Part shown: positions 22,006 to 34,430 of the stretch, one piece after another
Numbering within the stretch: the stretch's first letter is position 1
Layout: every line of letters starts with the position of its first letter
Origin: Neoceratodus forsteri
Lineage: Eukaryota > Chordata > Ceratodontiformes > Ceratodontidae
Length of the DNA: 64,000 bases
Assembly (NCBI GenBank): GCA_016271365.2
Contig: CM057452.1
Location: 1,240,401,001 to 1,240,465,000, forward strand
Direction: 5' to 3'
Translations under genes and position numbers: made by a program
Notes under the pieces: generated by a model
Told to the model about the DNA's origin: nothing
The model's database searches: none
The model's input: only the letters and a program-made list of their open reading frames with translations

Positions 22006-22759
22006 ATAGTTATTATATGATGTGATTTACTGGGAATTTGGGAGTTTAACTTTTTTGGCACCAGAAATGAATGCATTTTGTTTCCCCAAGAGACATTCTG
22101 AGTAATATAAAGTCAAAACAGCATGCTGGTTTCCTCCATCCTTACCAGGAAAATATTTTCTTACACTGTATTGTCTTTTTCTAATTTTGCCTTTGTACAT
22201 GAGCACAATCGTCTCCTGCTGTGGCACTCCCAGGTTGCTCCCCGCCTATATTTTTGTAAGACTGACAATCCATTTTGCCACAGTCCCATGCACCACTTCA
22301 GGCTATCCTGCAGTTAATCCCTACTCCATCTGGGTTGCAGCTATACTGGAGTGGGGAGAAACTGGTTGTCAACTGGCGAGGTCAGTGGCTGTACCAAGGC
22401 ATGCCATAGCATGCAACAGCAGAGGGAGTGTGCATGTCTTGGCTGTGCTCCTGTTTCACATGCTGGGTGCTCAGTCTGATAGATTTTGTCCAATGTGGCT
22501 CTCATCCCATGCGGTGGCAAATTCAAGAACCCTACCCTTCCAAGACAAACTGTAATGAAATACACATAATATAAACTAACCTGGGATAGACTCCAGTCCC
22601 CTGGAATACCATCCCAGTGCTCTCTCAGCTGCACTATCAGACAAACTGGACAACCTGAGCCTCTTGCAGTCACTTTCTTTGTCAGAAACACAAGGGATGA
22701 GCATGCTCACAGACACAGTCAGTGTCCACAGAGGGGCCAAAATCCCAAACAACTGGATG
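22006..22759. other. Unassigned sequence
   Basis: No element, domain or repeat recognised; overlapping frames on both strands look like chance ORFs. Confidence 0.35.
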
Positions 22760-22990
22760 CAGCCAAAAAAACAACTGGAGCACTCGTGATTTACAAAATT
22801 GAGAAAGAGAAAAGTGTCTCAAATAAACTTCATTTATTCACCAATCACGTAGTAAACATTATAAGATTGCAGTTCTAAGTGCTGTGGTGCTTTGCCTCGG
22901 AACAATGCCTGATTGATGAATAAATATTTATTTTGCAACAGTGCTCCCTCTTTATATTTTTAAACTGCAAGTGCTCCAGTTATTTATTGT
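22760..22990. mobile_element. Possible PLE 3' tail pieces
   Basis: TTGCAACAGTGCTCC and GCAAGTGCTCCAGTTATT near 22936-22985 resemble the plus-strand tail of Penelope-like elements. A minus-oriented GGAGCACT occurs at 22777. The sequence around 22895-22925 (CCTCGG, TGCCTGATTGATGAAT) may be a decayed terminal repeat. Without coding sequence this is tentative. Confidence 0.35.
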
Positions 22991-23139
22991 TTGAATCCAG
23001 TTTCTTTATCAAACTGCTAATAAATGCGGTTAGGAACAAATTATATGATATGGAATTACTGGTACACTGTTAGCTAGTGCTAAGCAATTGAAATGCAGCA
23101 CCAAAATGAGAACAATATGGTGTGACAGTATTGTAACTG

Positions 23140-23300
23140 TGACTTGAATCCAGCCACCCAGGAAGCTCAGTCAGCTCATAGAACAGTGTAATGGTACTTT
23201 GAGGGCATGGGTTCAAATTCCAGATGCTATAGGTCACAATATTTGTTCTTGAGTATAGTTTGTATTTTAAATGCTGATGAGACTCTAATATTTCCACCTA
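23140..23300 (+). mobile_element. Possible tRNA-derived SINE head
   Basis: AGCTCAGTCAGCTCATAG at 23164-23181 resembles an A box and GGTTCAAATTCC at 23210-23221 a B box, about 40 bp apart as in a tRNA promoter. No cloverleaf tRNA can be completed, so a SINE or a tRNA pseudogene is more likely than a gene. Confidence 0.4.
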
Positions 23301-26300
23301 TTCCTGATTTTCTTGGACTTCCCTGATTTTGCCTCAAAACTGTCCATAGTCCCTCCTAAATCTTACATTTCTGTTACTTTAAATTTAAGTTTCTAACAAA
23401 AAATCACGACATACTACACGTAAGTGTTGCAGTCTAATCATTTTTATAAAATTATTCTCATTGTTAGAAACTTACTTTATCAACTTCCTGTGGTGATGTT
23501 ACCATTTTTTAAAGCTGTCTCCATGATTTTGGTCATCTGTCTCTAATTTTGAGACTTATTCCTGATTTCTGGGGCAGGGACTTGAAAGGTACAGCACATT
23601 ATTTATTTATTTTTTTGCAATTTAGTTGCATATGTTATCCCCACAGTGCACTGATTTGTCTTTAAATCTAGTCCATAGACTATTTCTTTATATTAAGTTA
23701 AATCATTAATAATCTTTTTGAATAAGGATTTGAATAAATCTGTTTAAGCAGCACACAAGGAAAAAAAAAACAAATTGCAAAGACATAACAAGACTAAATT
23801 CCATCACTGTCTAACCATATATCAATCCATAACTAAGTAGAAATGGATTTTTATTCCAGGGAGACCTACCTAATTAATGTCACCACTTTAAACTAATTTA
23901 TTACTTGCAACTGGGTCACACTGCAGGAAGTGAGTTGCTGTCATTAACTGACTAAAATTCAAAATGAGATTTCATTAACTACTGAAAATGTTGGACCTGA
24001 AGTCATTATTACTGCTGAGTTAATACTTATTTTGGTTAATGATTTATTCAAGTCTAGCGGTCTTTTACTATGTATACACTTCAGTGGTAGGCACTGAACG
24101 AGCCTCAGCTGTGTGGTATAGAAAATGAATTATAAATATTTAGATACTTGGCTTCCATTTGAGAATGGAAATATTTATTTTGGGATGACTTCAGAAAACT
24201 TCATCTGCCTCTCTGGATGCCTAATGGACCAAAAAAATGTTTCTACCACACAGGAATATGTTATGGCATATTGGACATATTTTGATTATATTTTTCCCTT
24301 TGAAAATATTTTTTCCATGATATAAACACCCAGAAGAAAACAGCTTAATTCTTCTCTTAAATTAAATTGTAATGTATAAGAAAATGTTTAGTTTAGAGCT
24401 ACTGTATGCAAACCTCTGCAAGTCTGATCTTGTGAACATTCTGGGTTGAGCAAGAAAACAGTTTAAATTGCAGTATTTGCCAAAGTTTACCCTGGTTCAA
24501 CCTCAATTGACAATTAATTTTCAGCTTCATCATGTTCTTTTAACAGAACTGTAAAACATTCTAGTCAATCTCACTGAATGTACTGTAGCTCTTTAAGTCT
24601 TTTAACAGCTGTATTTGTTTACCCCCTTATTCCTTCAAAAGACTATTAACTATTGGTTAACCCGATCATAACGGCCATACAAGACGGAATGAGCTAAATG
24701 AACCACTGAGTGTCTCAAGTAGAAATGCAACATGGGGAATTTGGTAGGACTGGAGGTTTTGATTAGTGACATGTAGTATGTAGGATGTTTGTGTGACCCT
24801 GATTGTGACTTTGGCATATGCTGTGTCCCATCTTCAGGGACCACAACCCTTTTGTGGTACCAGAAAGAGACAGGAACCCTCTAGAAAAACTTTCCACCCC
24901 TAGAAGTGCAGAAGGCACAAAGTCCCCTTAGATAAGAGGTACCTTAAAGAAGAAAGCCTAAAATGCATTTGGTTAAATCAAATGCTTACTTATTCACATA
25001 AGGAGAGAGGAGACATGACTGGGGGAAGAGACAGCATTATAGGAAATGTATAACCAGACACAGAATAGTGTATTGTCAACCATACACAACAAAACTGTGT
25101 GAACATCAATGGGTTGATGTGACATTATAGGAATCTTGAGAGGAAAGCTTGAGAGATCTAGATGTCATCTCAGCCTTGAGATAGTAACACAGTCCTTGTC
25201 AGTGCATGCTTATTCATTTACTATTTTATATAGTGTATAGTTGAAAAATTAGGTTTTTTGTTTAGTGAGTGATCAGCATGTGCCCAGCCGCCAGTTCCAC
25301 CCCCCATCTGCCCACTCACTCACTTTTTGTTCATCCACCTGCCCAAAAAGTGAACATTTCATTTTTTTTTTTTAAAGATTGCCTTACTTAACCTGACAGG
25401 TGTTTGTTTTCAGACAGCCATGGTGTGACTTTGCTTAGAAGCTCCACACAGCCATACTCATCACTGTGCTAAGGAGTCTTGCTGGCAGTTCAAAAGTTGT
25501 TGCATTATCATTGTGACATAAAAACACTACTACAACACTTTTGCAAGACCCTTGAGCTGTTATACAACATGAACATGATGTGTGGATTTCCATACATTGC
25601 AAAGTGCAACCATATAGTATCATTCAGTTTCAATTCTCAGTGGATTAAGTAAAACAGTATTTTATGATCTTTGACATGGAGGAGAGGAAAACCCCCTTGT
25701 AGAGGAATCCTCTGAGAAATAAAGGGCATGGCTGCAACTCTCCTAATCTGAAAACCAACTAAGGGGAATATTTGAAGGGAAGGCTCTTGCTCTATCTCTC
25801 ACTGTGTGGTACAAATGAGATACTCTGTATGGTAAAAGGTTTCTTCTCCTTGCATGGAGAAATTAGTTCCATCCTACAAGGTATAGCTCAAGGATTCAGC
25901 ATGTGCTGAATGACTTATAAGTACCAACAGAAGAATAACACGCTTGTGAACTACTGTGCTGGATGATGCTTATCCACAGAGTGGCTATGTCCTGAAAAGA
26001 AATTGCATTTGATGCACCAAAGGAGAGATGGAGAGCACTTAGGGTAAGGTTAGGAAACCTTATACATCACCCTATATTCACAAATGATAAACACTGCCAG
26101 TGTCACTTACTATAGATACCAGACATATTGTTTTAAGCATTCAATAATAATTTATATTTGTTGTAGCAATTTGTGTCCATGTTGGGCTTTTGTGCATAGG
26201 AATTGAAGCAAATTAACAGTTCAATGCATGGAAATTTGGCAGTAGAACATTATTAACAGACTGACTTCAGACATCTATTAGTGAAAACAATTTCCAGTGG

Positions 26301-26471
26301 TTGAAAAGGTTATCATACCTTCATGAAACAGTTGCCAGAAAAATTAACCTGGTGCTTCACTGTAACTGTGCTTCTTGAGGGGGCATGACTATTGCCTGTC
26401 CCAAGAACCATGGAGAGCCTATCCTTGACTAAGTGATACATGATGGTAATCAACATTAGGAGTAGGAGTAG
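23301..26471. other. Unassigned AT-rich sequence
   Basis: About 3.2 kb with no recognisable coding region, LINE or SINE. A (GGAGTA)n-like stretch lies at 26455-26480. Small frames such as 24125-24325 show no family features. Confidence 0.4.
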
Positions 26472-27399
26472 GAGTAGGAGATGTGGTGGACAACAGCAGA
26501 GCTTGTTGCCTAGAAAACATATTTTTAAAAAGCCATGTGTGAAACCTATGTTTTTTTTACCCTATCCCCAAAATATCCCACTCTGTATGTCTGACTGTTT
26601 AAAATACAAAAATTTAAAGAAAGAAAAAAGTGACTGCTTTGTGAGTTCTGTCCAATAGAATAGGACATGTCACTAGGGAGAAAAGAAAGACTGAGTTGCT
26701 GGGAGTTGTAGTTCTCCCTAGCACAGAGGGAACTACAATGAACATCACTGTACTGATGTTTTTTTAACACTAAACAATGCAAACATTTAGTTGGGCTTTG
26801 ATTTTAACAGTCAGTGGGCAGGGAGAAGGTTAACTGACATTTTAAGTTAACTGTCTGCCACTTTGTAGTTTTTGCACAAAATGCTTACTACTTCTGGGTT
26901 CCTACCCATACATTTTAGTACCTCTGTGAGTGGCAGCTGAGCAGGAAAGATGATTGTCAATGTCAGAGCTTGTTTTCTAGGAAACATATTTTTCCTAAGC
27001 CATGTGTGAGATCTGTGTATTTTTTATTCTATCTCCCAAATATTCCCCTCTGTGTGAGTGACTGAAATATAAAATCAAAAAAAAGAAATAAAATGTGATT
27101 GCTTTGTGAGTGCTGTTCTATAGAATATGGGTCATCACTAGGGAGAAAGGTGAGGCCAAGGGTTGCTAGGAATTGTAGTTCCCCTCAGCACAAAGAAGTA
27201 CAAACATTTCACTGAACTGATGTTTTTTAGCATTAAACTGTGAAAATATTTAGTAGGGCTTTAATGTTAACAATCAGTGGCCAGAGTGAAGGTTAGCTGA
27301 CATTTTAAGTTAATTGTCTGGCACTTTGCAGTTTTTGCACAGAACACTTGCTACTTCTGTGTACCTACCAATAAATGCTGTGCCTCTGTGAGTGGCAGA
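26472..27399 (+). repeat. Tandem duplication, 467-bp period, upstream of LINE-C ORF1
   Basis: Copy A (26498-26937 plus a short spacer) and copy B (26965-27399) align over their whole length. They share AGAGCTTGTT, AAACATATTTTT, CCATGTGTGA, GACTGAA or GACTGTTT, CACTAGGGAGAAA, TTGTAGTT, CATTTTAAGTTAA and CCTCTGTGAGTGGCAG. A partial third copy seems to precede 26498 back to about 26472. The repeat ends where the LINE-C ORF1 frame begins (27388), so it may be the 5' leader of that LINE. The copies differ at many positions, so the duplication is old. Confidence 0.88.
26698..26712 (-). promoter_or_regulatory. ZNF143/Staf-type motif in repeat copy A
   Basis: The minus strand reads ACTACAACTCCCAGC, an exact match to the known ACTACAnnTCCCAGC-type promoter motif bound by ZNF143. 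Copy B has the diverged form ACTACAATTCCTAGC near 27164-27179. Position inside a duplicated LINE leader suggests a promoter role; this is inference. Confidence 0.5.
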
Positions 27400-28889
27400 C
27401 AAGTTCAAGTGGAAGTGGACAAGGCAGAGAAGAGGGTTTGCTGTGTCAGCAGGGACAGTCTGAATAGTGGGCCCATTCTCCTTATCCATGGAAATAAAAA
27501 GGTATTTAAAATGAGGGACAACCTAGTACAGTGCATAAGTTGCAATATGTTTGAAAAGGGGGAGGGATTGCAGAGTACAGCTATGAAAAAATGTAATTAC
27601 ATAGAGAAAAGTGTTACACAAAAATAAGGACCTTAGAAAGCAGCTGGAGTTTTGAATTGAAATCAGAAAATTAGAGCAATTTATAGAAAATACATGAATG
27701 CTTTACAAGACAGTGAACTAGCTGCTGCTAAACTGTGGAAATCTACAGATCAGGTCCCTAGTAAGACAATGTGGAATAAGAGGAAATGAAACATGGTTGG
27801 AGATGAACTTAGAGGAGAAGAATGGTGCCTAGTGTGGGACGAGAAAAATGCAGAAGGAGACAGGCAATTGAGAAAATTCCTACTGAAGTACAAAACACAT
27901 TTTTTTTGGTTTTAAGGCAAATGAGCAGACAGAAATTGGGGATAGTAACAATCTAGAAAATCAAAACCTGCAATCCCAGCAGGAAAATGGTGATATCAGA
28001 AAATATAAGTAATGTGGACAATAAATCATTGGATAATGCCAGTCAGTGACAAGCACTTCCAAACATCAGAGAACCTGAAATAGTACTTTCACCCAAAGAG
28101 AAATTGTTATACTGGAAGACTCTTGTTATTAACTTTACAGATAAAGTCATACGTAGTTGTAGAAGAGAGACTAACATGGTCAGCTGACTTTCTGGAGCAA
28201 ACATTCTGGATATCAAATATAACACTGATGGTCTACTTAAATGCACCGATAAACCTATGACTGTACTCCATGTGGGAACAAACAATGCTGGCAGGACAGA
28301 AAAAATTGGTATTCAGAGGGATTTTGAGGAGGTGAGAAAAATATTAAACAACCAGGAATGCCAAGATGTTGTATCTGAAATACTTCAGGTTCCTGGGGCT
28401 GACAGAAATAACATTAAAGAAATTAAACAGCTAAATGGCTGGCTGGGACATTGGTATATGAGAGAGAGAGAGGGAGAGAGAGAGGGAGAGTATACCCTTG
28501 AGGAAAGAAGGGAGAGGGGGGACATGATAGAAACTTTTAAGTACCTCAGTGGAATCAACAAAGTCCAAGAGGGTAGTATCTTTCAGAAAAAGAGACTTGC
28601 AAGAACAAGGGGACACAATTTAAAGATAGAAGGAGGGCAGTTCAGGGGCAATGTGAGAAGTATTATTTCACAGAGGTAGTGGATGCATGGAACAGCCTTC
28701 CTGAGGAGGTTGTGGGGTCTAAAACTGTGGGAGAATTCAAGAATGCATGGAGAGACATAAGGCAATTCTTGTGGGAGTAGGAAGAAATAGGCTGTTGGTT
28801 AACTAGGATCTGCGGCCTATCCTGTAGGTAGGAAAATGGGCAGACTAGATGGGCCAAGTGGTCCTTATCTGCTGTCAAAGTCTATGTTT

Positions 28890-28937
<48 letters not shown>

Positions 28938-29310
28938 ATAGTTTCCAAAGAAACAAGGAGAGATTTAACACAGATATGAAGCTATTTGGTTGGGGTGGCT
29001 TATATCTGAACAGAGATGGTTCAAGGATCCTGGGCGAGAGAAGTATATAGGCATGTTTAAACTGAAAATGAGGGGGTAAGGGGTGGGAAAAAAAGCTATC
29101 AAAAATGTGCAATAAAGAGCACAAAGGTTAATAAGGCAACTCTAGAATGAGAGTGGAAAATTCTATTAAAAAATGAAAGGAATTTTGTAAAAAAAACGAA
29201 GTTAGAATACATGCTAATCACAGAAGGAATATATGTTGGCTCACCGAGACCTGATGGCAAGAGGATGTGCTTGGGGGAGAAATATACAAGGCTATATGTT
29301 GATTAGTAAA
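27388..29310 (+). pseudogene. LINE-C (CR1 group) ORF1 with SGNH-like domain and start of ORF2
   Basis: This is the 5' half of an old CR1-group LINE. The ORF1 start region has a CISC pair (about residues 50-53 from 27388) like the zinc-finger-like N-terminus of CR1 ORF1. The esterase-like part reads DKVIRSCRRETNM, then VLHVGTNNAGRTE near 28263-28300 (GTND box with D to N), then a SEILxVPGADR block. The domain is split by a GA tract and a CR1 fragment (28460-28934). It resumes with FGWGGLYLNRDGSRILGER, the DxxHL box changed to GLYL. At 29245-29310 the endonuclease begins (CWLTET). The frame continues at 36230 after the inserted element. The order ORF1 esterase, then endonuclease, is that of CR1. 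Confidence 0.75.
28460..28934 (+). mobile_element. CR1 3' end inserted between two GA tracts
   Basis: A CR1 3' fragment (28491-28893) carries TLEERRERGDMIETFKYLSG, VDAWNSLPEEV-type sequence near 28680-28715, and the terminal GTCTATGTTTCTATG. GA repeats lie on both sides, at 28460-28490 and 28894-28934, and TATGAGAGAGAGAG occurs at the start of each. The simplest reading is insertion into a GA microsatellite of LINE-C, with the repeat duplicated at the target. Confidence 0.82.
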
Positions 29311-29949
29311 TGTAACCCCAAGGCAGCGCTATCTCTAGTATTACTACCCCTGCCTGTATTTTTTCTAAAATGTTGAGGGGCCTGGGTTCAATATTTTGGT
29401 ACCTCCACCCTGAGTAATATAAGTGGGGGTATCTACCTACCCTGATATAGCCCTCTGGGAAGTTATAACCACCCACAAACCCACCTAGTGATCTTGTACC
29501 TTGTATGGGGGAATAACCATTTGCAGCAGTTGTTGCACAGTCAGGAATAAACATTAATAATATGTACAAATCTTTTGCACTTACCACCAGGGTCTGGCCT
29601 TCAGCAAATCCCCTGGATCCCCCCTGCAATACAATAGTCAATACAGGCATACACTTTTAAGCAAGTTTCCCCAAAACACATTAATCTCCACCCAGACAAT
29701 GAGATATTCATGAGGCAGTGTAACAGTGAAACAACTCAACTGATTTATTAAGGGGAATTTGAACAAGGGTGGGGGGGGGGTGAATTTAGAAGAATGATAA
29801 CTATACTGATTTGAGTCAGGTTACTCTGCATGCATGCATTTTAGTCCCTCAGAAACCAGTCTGCCAACACTGGGTATCTCTACTGGTTTCACAAAAGTTG
29901 CGCCATCAGGAGGTGACTATTGCATCTGACGTGGACCCTTATATATGTG

Positions 29950-31190
29950 CACACACAAAATTATTTATTTATTTACTTATTGAAATATTCAGAAAGACCT
30001 TTGAGTCAGCGACTCATTTACAAAGGTTTCACGACATTCATGAAAGGATACATTGACAGAACTTGGAATACAGATTACAGTACAATTACAAATAACAGTC
30101 AGTGAAGTTACATAGTTGTGCAGTTGTTGAATAACAGCAAGTTTTGTTTCTTAGTACAGCCATAATAGTTACAGAGGTTCTGTAGAGGCTGATGGTCATA
30201 GGGTTTCATAGTTACAATTTGGTACGGGGAGTCCGACAATTGTTAGTTTGATAGCTGCATATGTCAATATGGTGTCAAGGACAGTCACATTGGCTAGAGG
30301 CATGAAGGTATTTCCATAGCTTGGATTTATAAGGGCCAAGCCTAAATTCATTTGTTATATGACTTGGGAGGGCATTAGTCCAGGAGGGGGCCCTGTAAGT
30401 GAAAGTTTGCTGGAATTGGGAAGTCCAGCCATGGGGTACCTTTAGCAGCTGCTTCTTTGAGCTGCGGGTTATTTTGACTGGGGGAGTTGGGCGGATGATT
30501 TGGTTTAGAGCAGGTGGGATGAGGCCTAGTAGTACCTTTTTGGTCATAAGGCAGGTGTGGTACCTGATTCTGCTATCTAGGTTTAGCCAGTTTGTGCTGC
30601 TGTAAAGGGAGCAGGAGTGTGTAAAATGATCACATCCAAGGATGAGATGGCAGGTTTTGTTTAAAATGAGTCGGAGTCTGCTTAGGGTGGTGGATGGAGC
30701 GGCACTGTAGATTAGGATGCCATAGTCTAGCAGGAAGAGGATCAAGGAGTTTATGTTAAGTTGTAATGCTTCAGGGGTGAGGCAGTGTTTGTACTGGTAT
30801 AGTACCCCTAGTCTGGAGCTAAGTGCTGTTGATAGGTGTAGGATATGTTGATTAAAGCTGAGGGCGGGGTCTAGAGTGATCCCTAAGTATTTAAAGCTAC
30901 TTACTTGTTCTAATGGGGTCTGATTGGCAGTGAGGAATTGGGGGCAGAGGTTGAGTGGGTTTTGGGGGTGGGCGAACAGCATGACTTTTGTCTTGTTGTA
31001 GTTGATAATAAGACGTTGGGTGGTGAGTCAGTCTTCGATTTCATGGAACGAGTGTTGGAGAGTTTGGTGGAGCTTGGGGGGTGATGGGTCAGAGGCGAAC
31101 AAGACCGCATCATCTGCATATAGGAGTAGATTTCCTGGGCATGACGCTGGGAGGGAGTTGAGGTATAGGCTCAGAGTGACAATACCCTAT
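29950..31190 (-). mobile_element. L2-clade LINE copy 2 (-), 5' truncated
   Basis: The 3' end lies at about 29955, where the minus strand shows an AAATAAATAAGT-type tail like that of L2 copy 1. A 3' UTR of about 320 bp follows upstream, then the coding part to 31190. The 5' truncation is inside the RT, just before motif C. It lies in the TAAA-flanked insertion, so it arrived later than that element. Confidence 0.88.
30275..31190 (-). pseudogene. L2-clade RT C-terminal half
   Basis: Reading the minus strand from 31190 gives LYLNSLPASCPGNLLLYADD, which contains an intact YADD motif C. Then follow AVLFASDPSPPKLHQTL, RLIINYNKTKVMLFAHPQNP and FKYLGITLDPALSFNQHI. The C-terminal region has GILIYSAAPSTTLSRLRLIL, NKTCHLILG and APSWTNALPSHI, ending near 30275. 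There is one stop or frame change near 31010. The intact 235-codon stretch at 30275-30982 and the intact YADD show a fairly young copy. Five-prime truncation removed the endonuclease and RT motifs before C, so it could not mobilise itself. Confidence 0.9.
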
Positions 31191-32396
31191 ATCATACATT
31201 CAACTACATCATTTTTATCAGTTTAAAAAAACCTTTTAACACATAATTAGATCCATTTTAGTATTACCAATCTCAGGGAAACAGGTTATTCCAATTAGAT
31301 TTAATAATTATATTTATAAATATATTTAGTCCTACTTATTTCAAAGAATGGACAGCAATACAGTGCTATATCAGTTTGTTCTTTAATCTCAATAGAAGAT
31401 GCTCGAGATATCAAGATACTCCTTTGCACCCTAGAAAAGAAAACAAACATATAAATATATTATTATTCCATATCTAAACAAAATATAGTTTCAGTAGGCT
31501 TAAATTTGTACAGACATGTCTAACAGAATGTAGATCAAACTGTCAATTTACTCACAACATAAATTAGTAGGCATTTGCCTGGTGATATGAAGACCTGTTG
31601 CTGAAGACTATAGAGCATGGGGCAGCTGGGCCTGCACGACTCACCTCCACTTCATGGCCTTTCCCTCCAGGTGACTGCAACCTGCAATACTTTGCTGCAC
31701 AGGGGCTGGATCCCCAAGCTGCTCTTTTGCCAAGAAAGCAATCATTGGTGCAAGGATAATCATCTTGGCCTGGGTTTGGCATTGGCTGGATAAGCAATAC
31801 GGCACAGTTCAATTCATTTGCTGGTGAAGGCCTCCAACTGGCAAACATTTCAGTCACTGGCAAAGTTAGGCCTCAACCCACAATAAACATTCAGCACATT
31901 TAAAGAAAACAGCATTCACTTCTCTATCTTTCAGAATGGTTTTAGGCTAGTTCGCAATTGCAGTCAATTTACTAAGCAAACCTCTTAAGTCTATAGAAAT
32001 AGTCTCTCACACAGTTCTTAGGGCCCCGAGCGCTTTACCAGAACATCTTTTGGCCCACTTTCTTGGCTGTACTCCTCAGAATCTCAGAGCTTTCTGCCAC
32101 AGTTTAAAGTTATTCTTGGATTAGTCTGATTACTACAATAAGGCAGCCCAAGGCAGGAAAATGGGAGCAGGAAGGCAAGTCAGGCCTTTCCCTACCAATT
32201 CTCCAAAACTCCTTTCCAGGAGCTCCCTCTTGATGGCTCAAGCTGCTTACACTCTCAGCTCTAAAAGCAACTGCCCCTAGTTTCCTCACAGTTTCTGAAC
32301 TAGTCTGGTTTTTGAGCAATCCGGTTGAATAGGGGAGCTGTTAGTCACAGTTCTGGTTCTCCCACTTGTCCATTTAGGTGCCAACCTTTGAAACTA
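31191..32396. other. Unclassified interior of the TAAA-flanked insertion
   Basis: About 1.2 kb without recognised domains. Together with 29311-29950 and 35881-36229 it should be the body of the unidentified element. I found no second copy of either terminus inside it, so two complete LTRs are not evident. Confidence 0.4.
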
Positions 32397-33114
32397 CAAA
32401 CATAGAAACATAGAATTTGATGGCAGATAAGGACCACTTGGCCCACCCAGACTGCCTATTTCCCTACCTAATGGATAAGCTGCAGATTTTAGTTAACCAA
32501 CAGCCTACTTCCTCCTTACCCCACCCCTAGAATTGCCATATGCCTGTCCCATGCATTCTTGAATTCCACCACTGTTTTTGACTCCACAACCTCCTCAGGA
32601 AAGCCATTCCATGCATCCACAACCCTCTCCATGAAAAAATACTTCCTCACATTACCTCTGAGCCATCCCCCCTCTATCTTCAAATTGTGCCCCCTTATTC
32701 TTGCTCACCTCTTTTTCTGAAAGATGCTACCCTCTTGGACTTTGTTGATTCCCTTGAGGTACTTGAAAGTTTCTGTCATGTCCCCCCACCCCTCATTTCC
32801 TCGAGGCGATACATATTAAGTTCCTTAAGTCTCTCTTCATATGTCTTCTGGTGCAGACCCTGCACCATTTTAGTTGCCCTCCCCTGGACTGCCACCATCC
32901 TGTCTATGTCTTTGATGAGACTGAGTCTTCAGAACTGCATGCAGTACTCCAGATGGGGTCTGACCAGCTGTCAACATTCTGTTTTCTACTGGTGATGCCT
33001 CTCCCTGTGCATCCCAGTATTTCCCCAGCCCTTCTTACTGCCCTCTCACATTGCTTGCCCACCTTTAAGTCATCTGATATAACTACCCCAGGTCTCTTTC
33101 CATTTTTGTTGTTG

Positions 33115-34430
33115 TTAGTATCTCACTCCCAATTTTGTGAACTCTTTTCCTGGGTTTTTGTCTCCCAGGTGCATTACTTTGCACTTCTTAGCATTGAATC
33201 TAAGCTGCCATACATTTGACCATTCCTCCAACCTTGCCAAGTCCCTTCTCATCCTTTCCACCCCACCTTGTGTATCAACTCTGCTGCAGATCTTTGTGTC
33301 ATCTGCAAAGAGACATACTTTTCCTTTCAGTCCCTCTGCAATGTCACTTATAAAGACATTGAAGAGGACCGGTCCTGGAACTGAAAACTGCGGTACCCCA
33401 CTAGTAACCCCTTTTTCTTCAGAGTGGACTCTGTTTACTTTTACCCTCTGTGTCCTGTTCTCCAGCCAGTTATATATCCAAGCTACCATCTTGGGACCCA
33501 CTCCAAGGCTGGCTAACTTGAATATTAATCTTTTGTGTGGGACTGTGTCAAATGCCTTGCTAAAGTCTAGGTAGGCCATGTCCACAACCCCTCCCTGATC
33601 TACTACTTAGGTCACCCAGTCAAAGAAATCTATTAGATTCATCTGACATGACCTTCCCACTATGAATCCATGCTGCCTTGGGTCCTGTGCCCCTTTTGGC
33701 TTCTAGGTACTCAACAATTCTTTCCTTCAGAAGTGATTCCATCATTTTCCCTATCACTGAGATTAAGCTAACAGCTCTATATTTTTCTGCATCTGCCCTG
33801 CTCCCACTTTTGTGAAGTGGAATAACATCTGCCCTCCTCCAGTCCTCAGTGACCACCCCATCCTCCCATGATTTGTTAAAGAGGGTAGTCAGTGATGTCA
33901 CTAGTTCTACCCTTAGTTCTTTTAGAATTATGGGATGAATCCCATCAGGCCCTGTTGCTTTGTCCACCTTCAGTTTTAAGAGTTCTTTCAAAACTCTTTC
34001 TTCTGTGAATGGGCTGGTATCAACCCCCATATTCAGAGTGTTTCTATTGTTTGGTTTAGGTACCTCCCCCTTTTCATTTGTGAATACACAGCAAAAAATA
34101 GTTGTTTAGTATCTCTGCCTTTTCACAGTCACCCTCTGACCACCCCCCTCCCCTTTATTAAGCCTCACTATCCCTCCCTTCATCTTCCTTCACTCCCTGA
34201 TATACCTATACAAGGTTTTGTCCCGCTTCTTAATGGTGTTGGCTATCCTTTTCTTGGTTTGGGCCTTTGCTGTTCTGACTGCCTTCCCTGCTTCCTTTTG
34301 CTTTAACTGATACTGCTTTCTGTCCTGCTCCTTCTGTGATTCTTTGTACTTCCTGAATGCTTTCTTTTTCTCCCTAACCTTCCATGCCACCTCCTTTGAG
34401 AACCATAGTGGTTTCTTACATCATTTTGTT
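33115..34430 (-). pseudogene. CR1 ORF2 linker and reverse transcriptase
   Basis: On the minus strand a stop near 34421 is followed by the linker AWKVREKKKAFRKYKESQKE. The RT opens with ELLKLKVDKATGPDGIHPII and ends its first block with RAVSLISVIGKMMESLLKER near 33750. After a frame change close to 33600 come AYLDFSKAFDTVPHKRLIFK (motif A with its Asp), GVTSGVPQ and VLFNVFISDIAEG, then CLFADDTKIC with an intact FADD motif C near 33290-33320. The catalytic residues are therefore present; only a few stops and one frameshift interrupt the protein. The reverse strand carries long open frames that are only shadows of this region. Confidence 0.92.

Noticed and set aside
23164..23221. A tRNA gene
   Set aside because: A and B box-like sequences exist, but no acceptor or anticodon stems can be formed.
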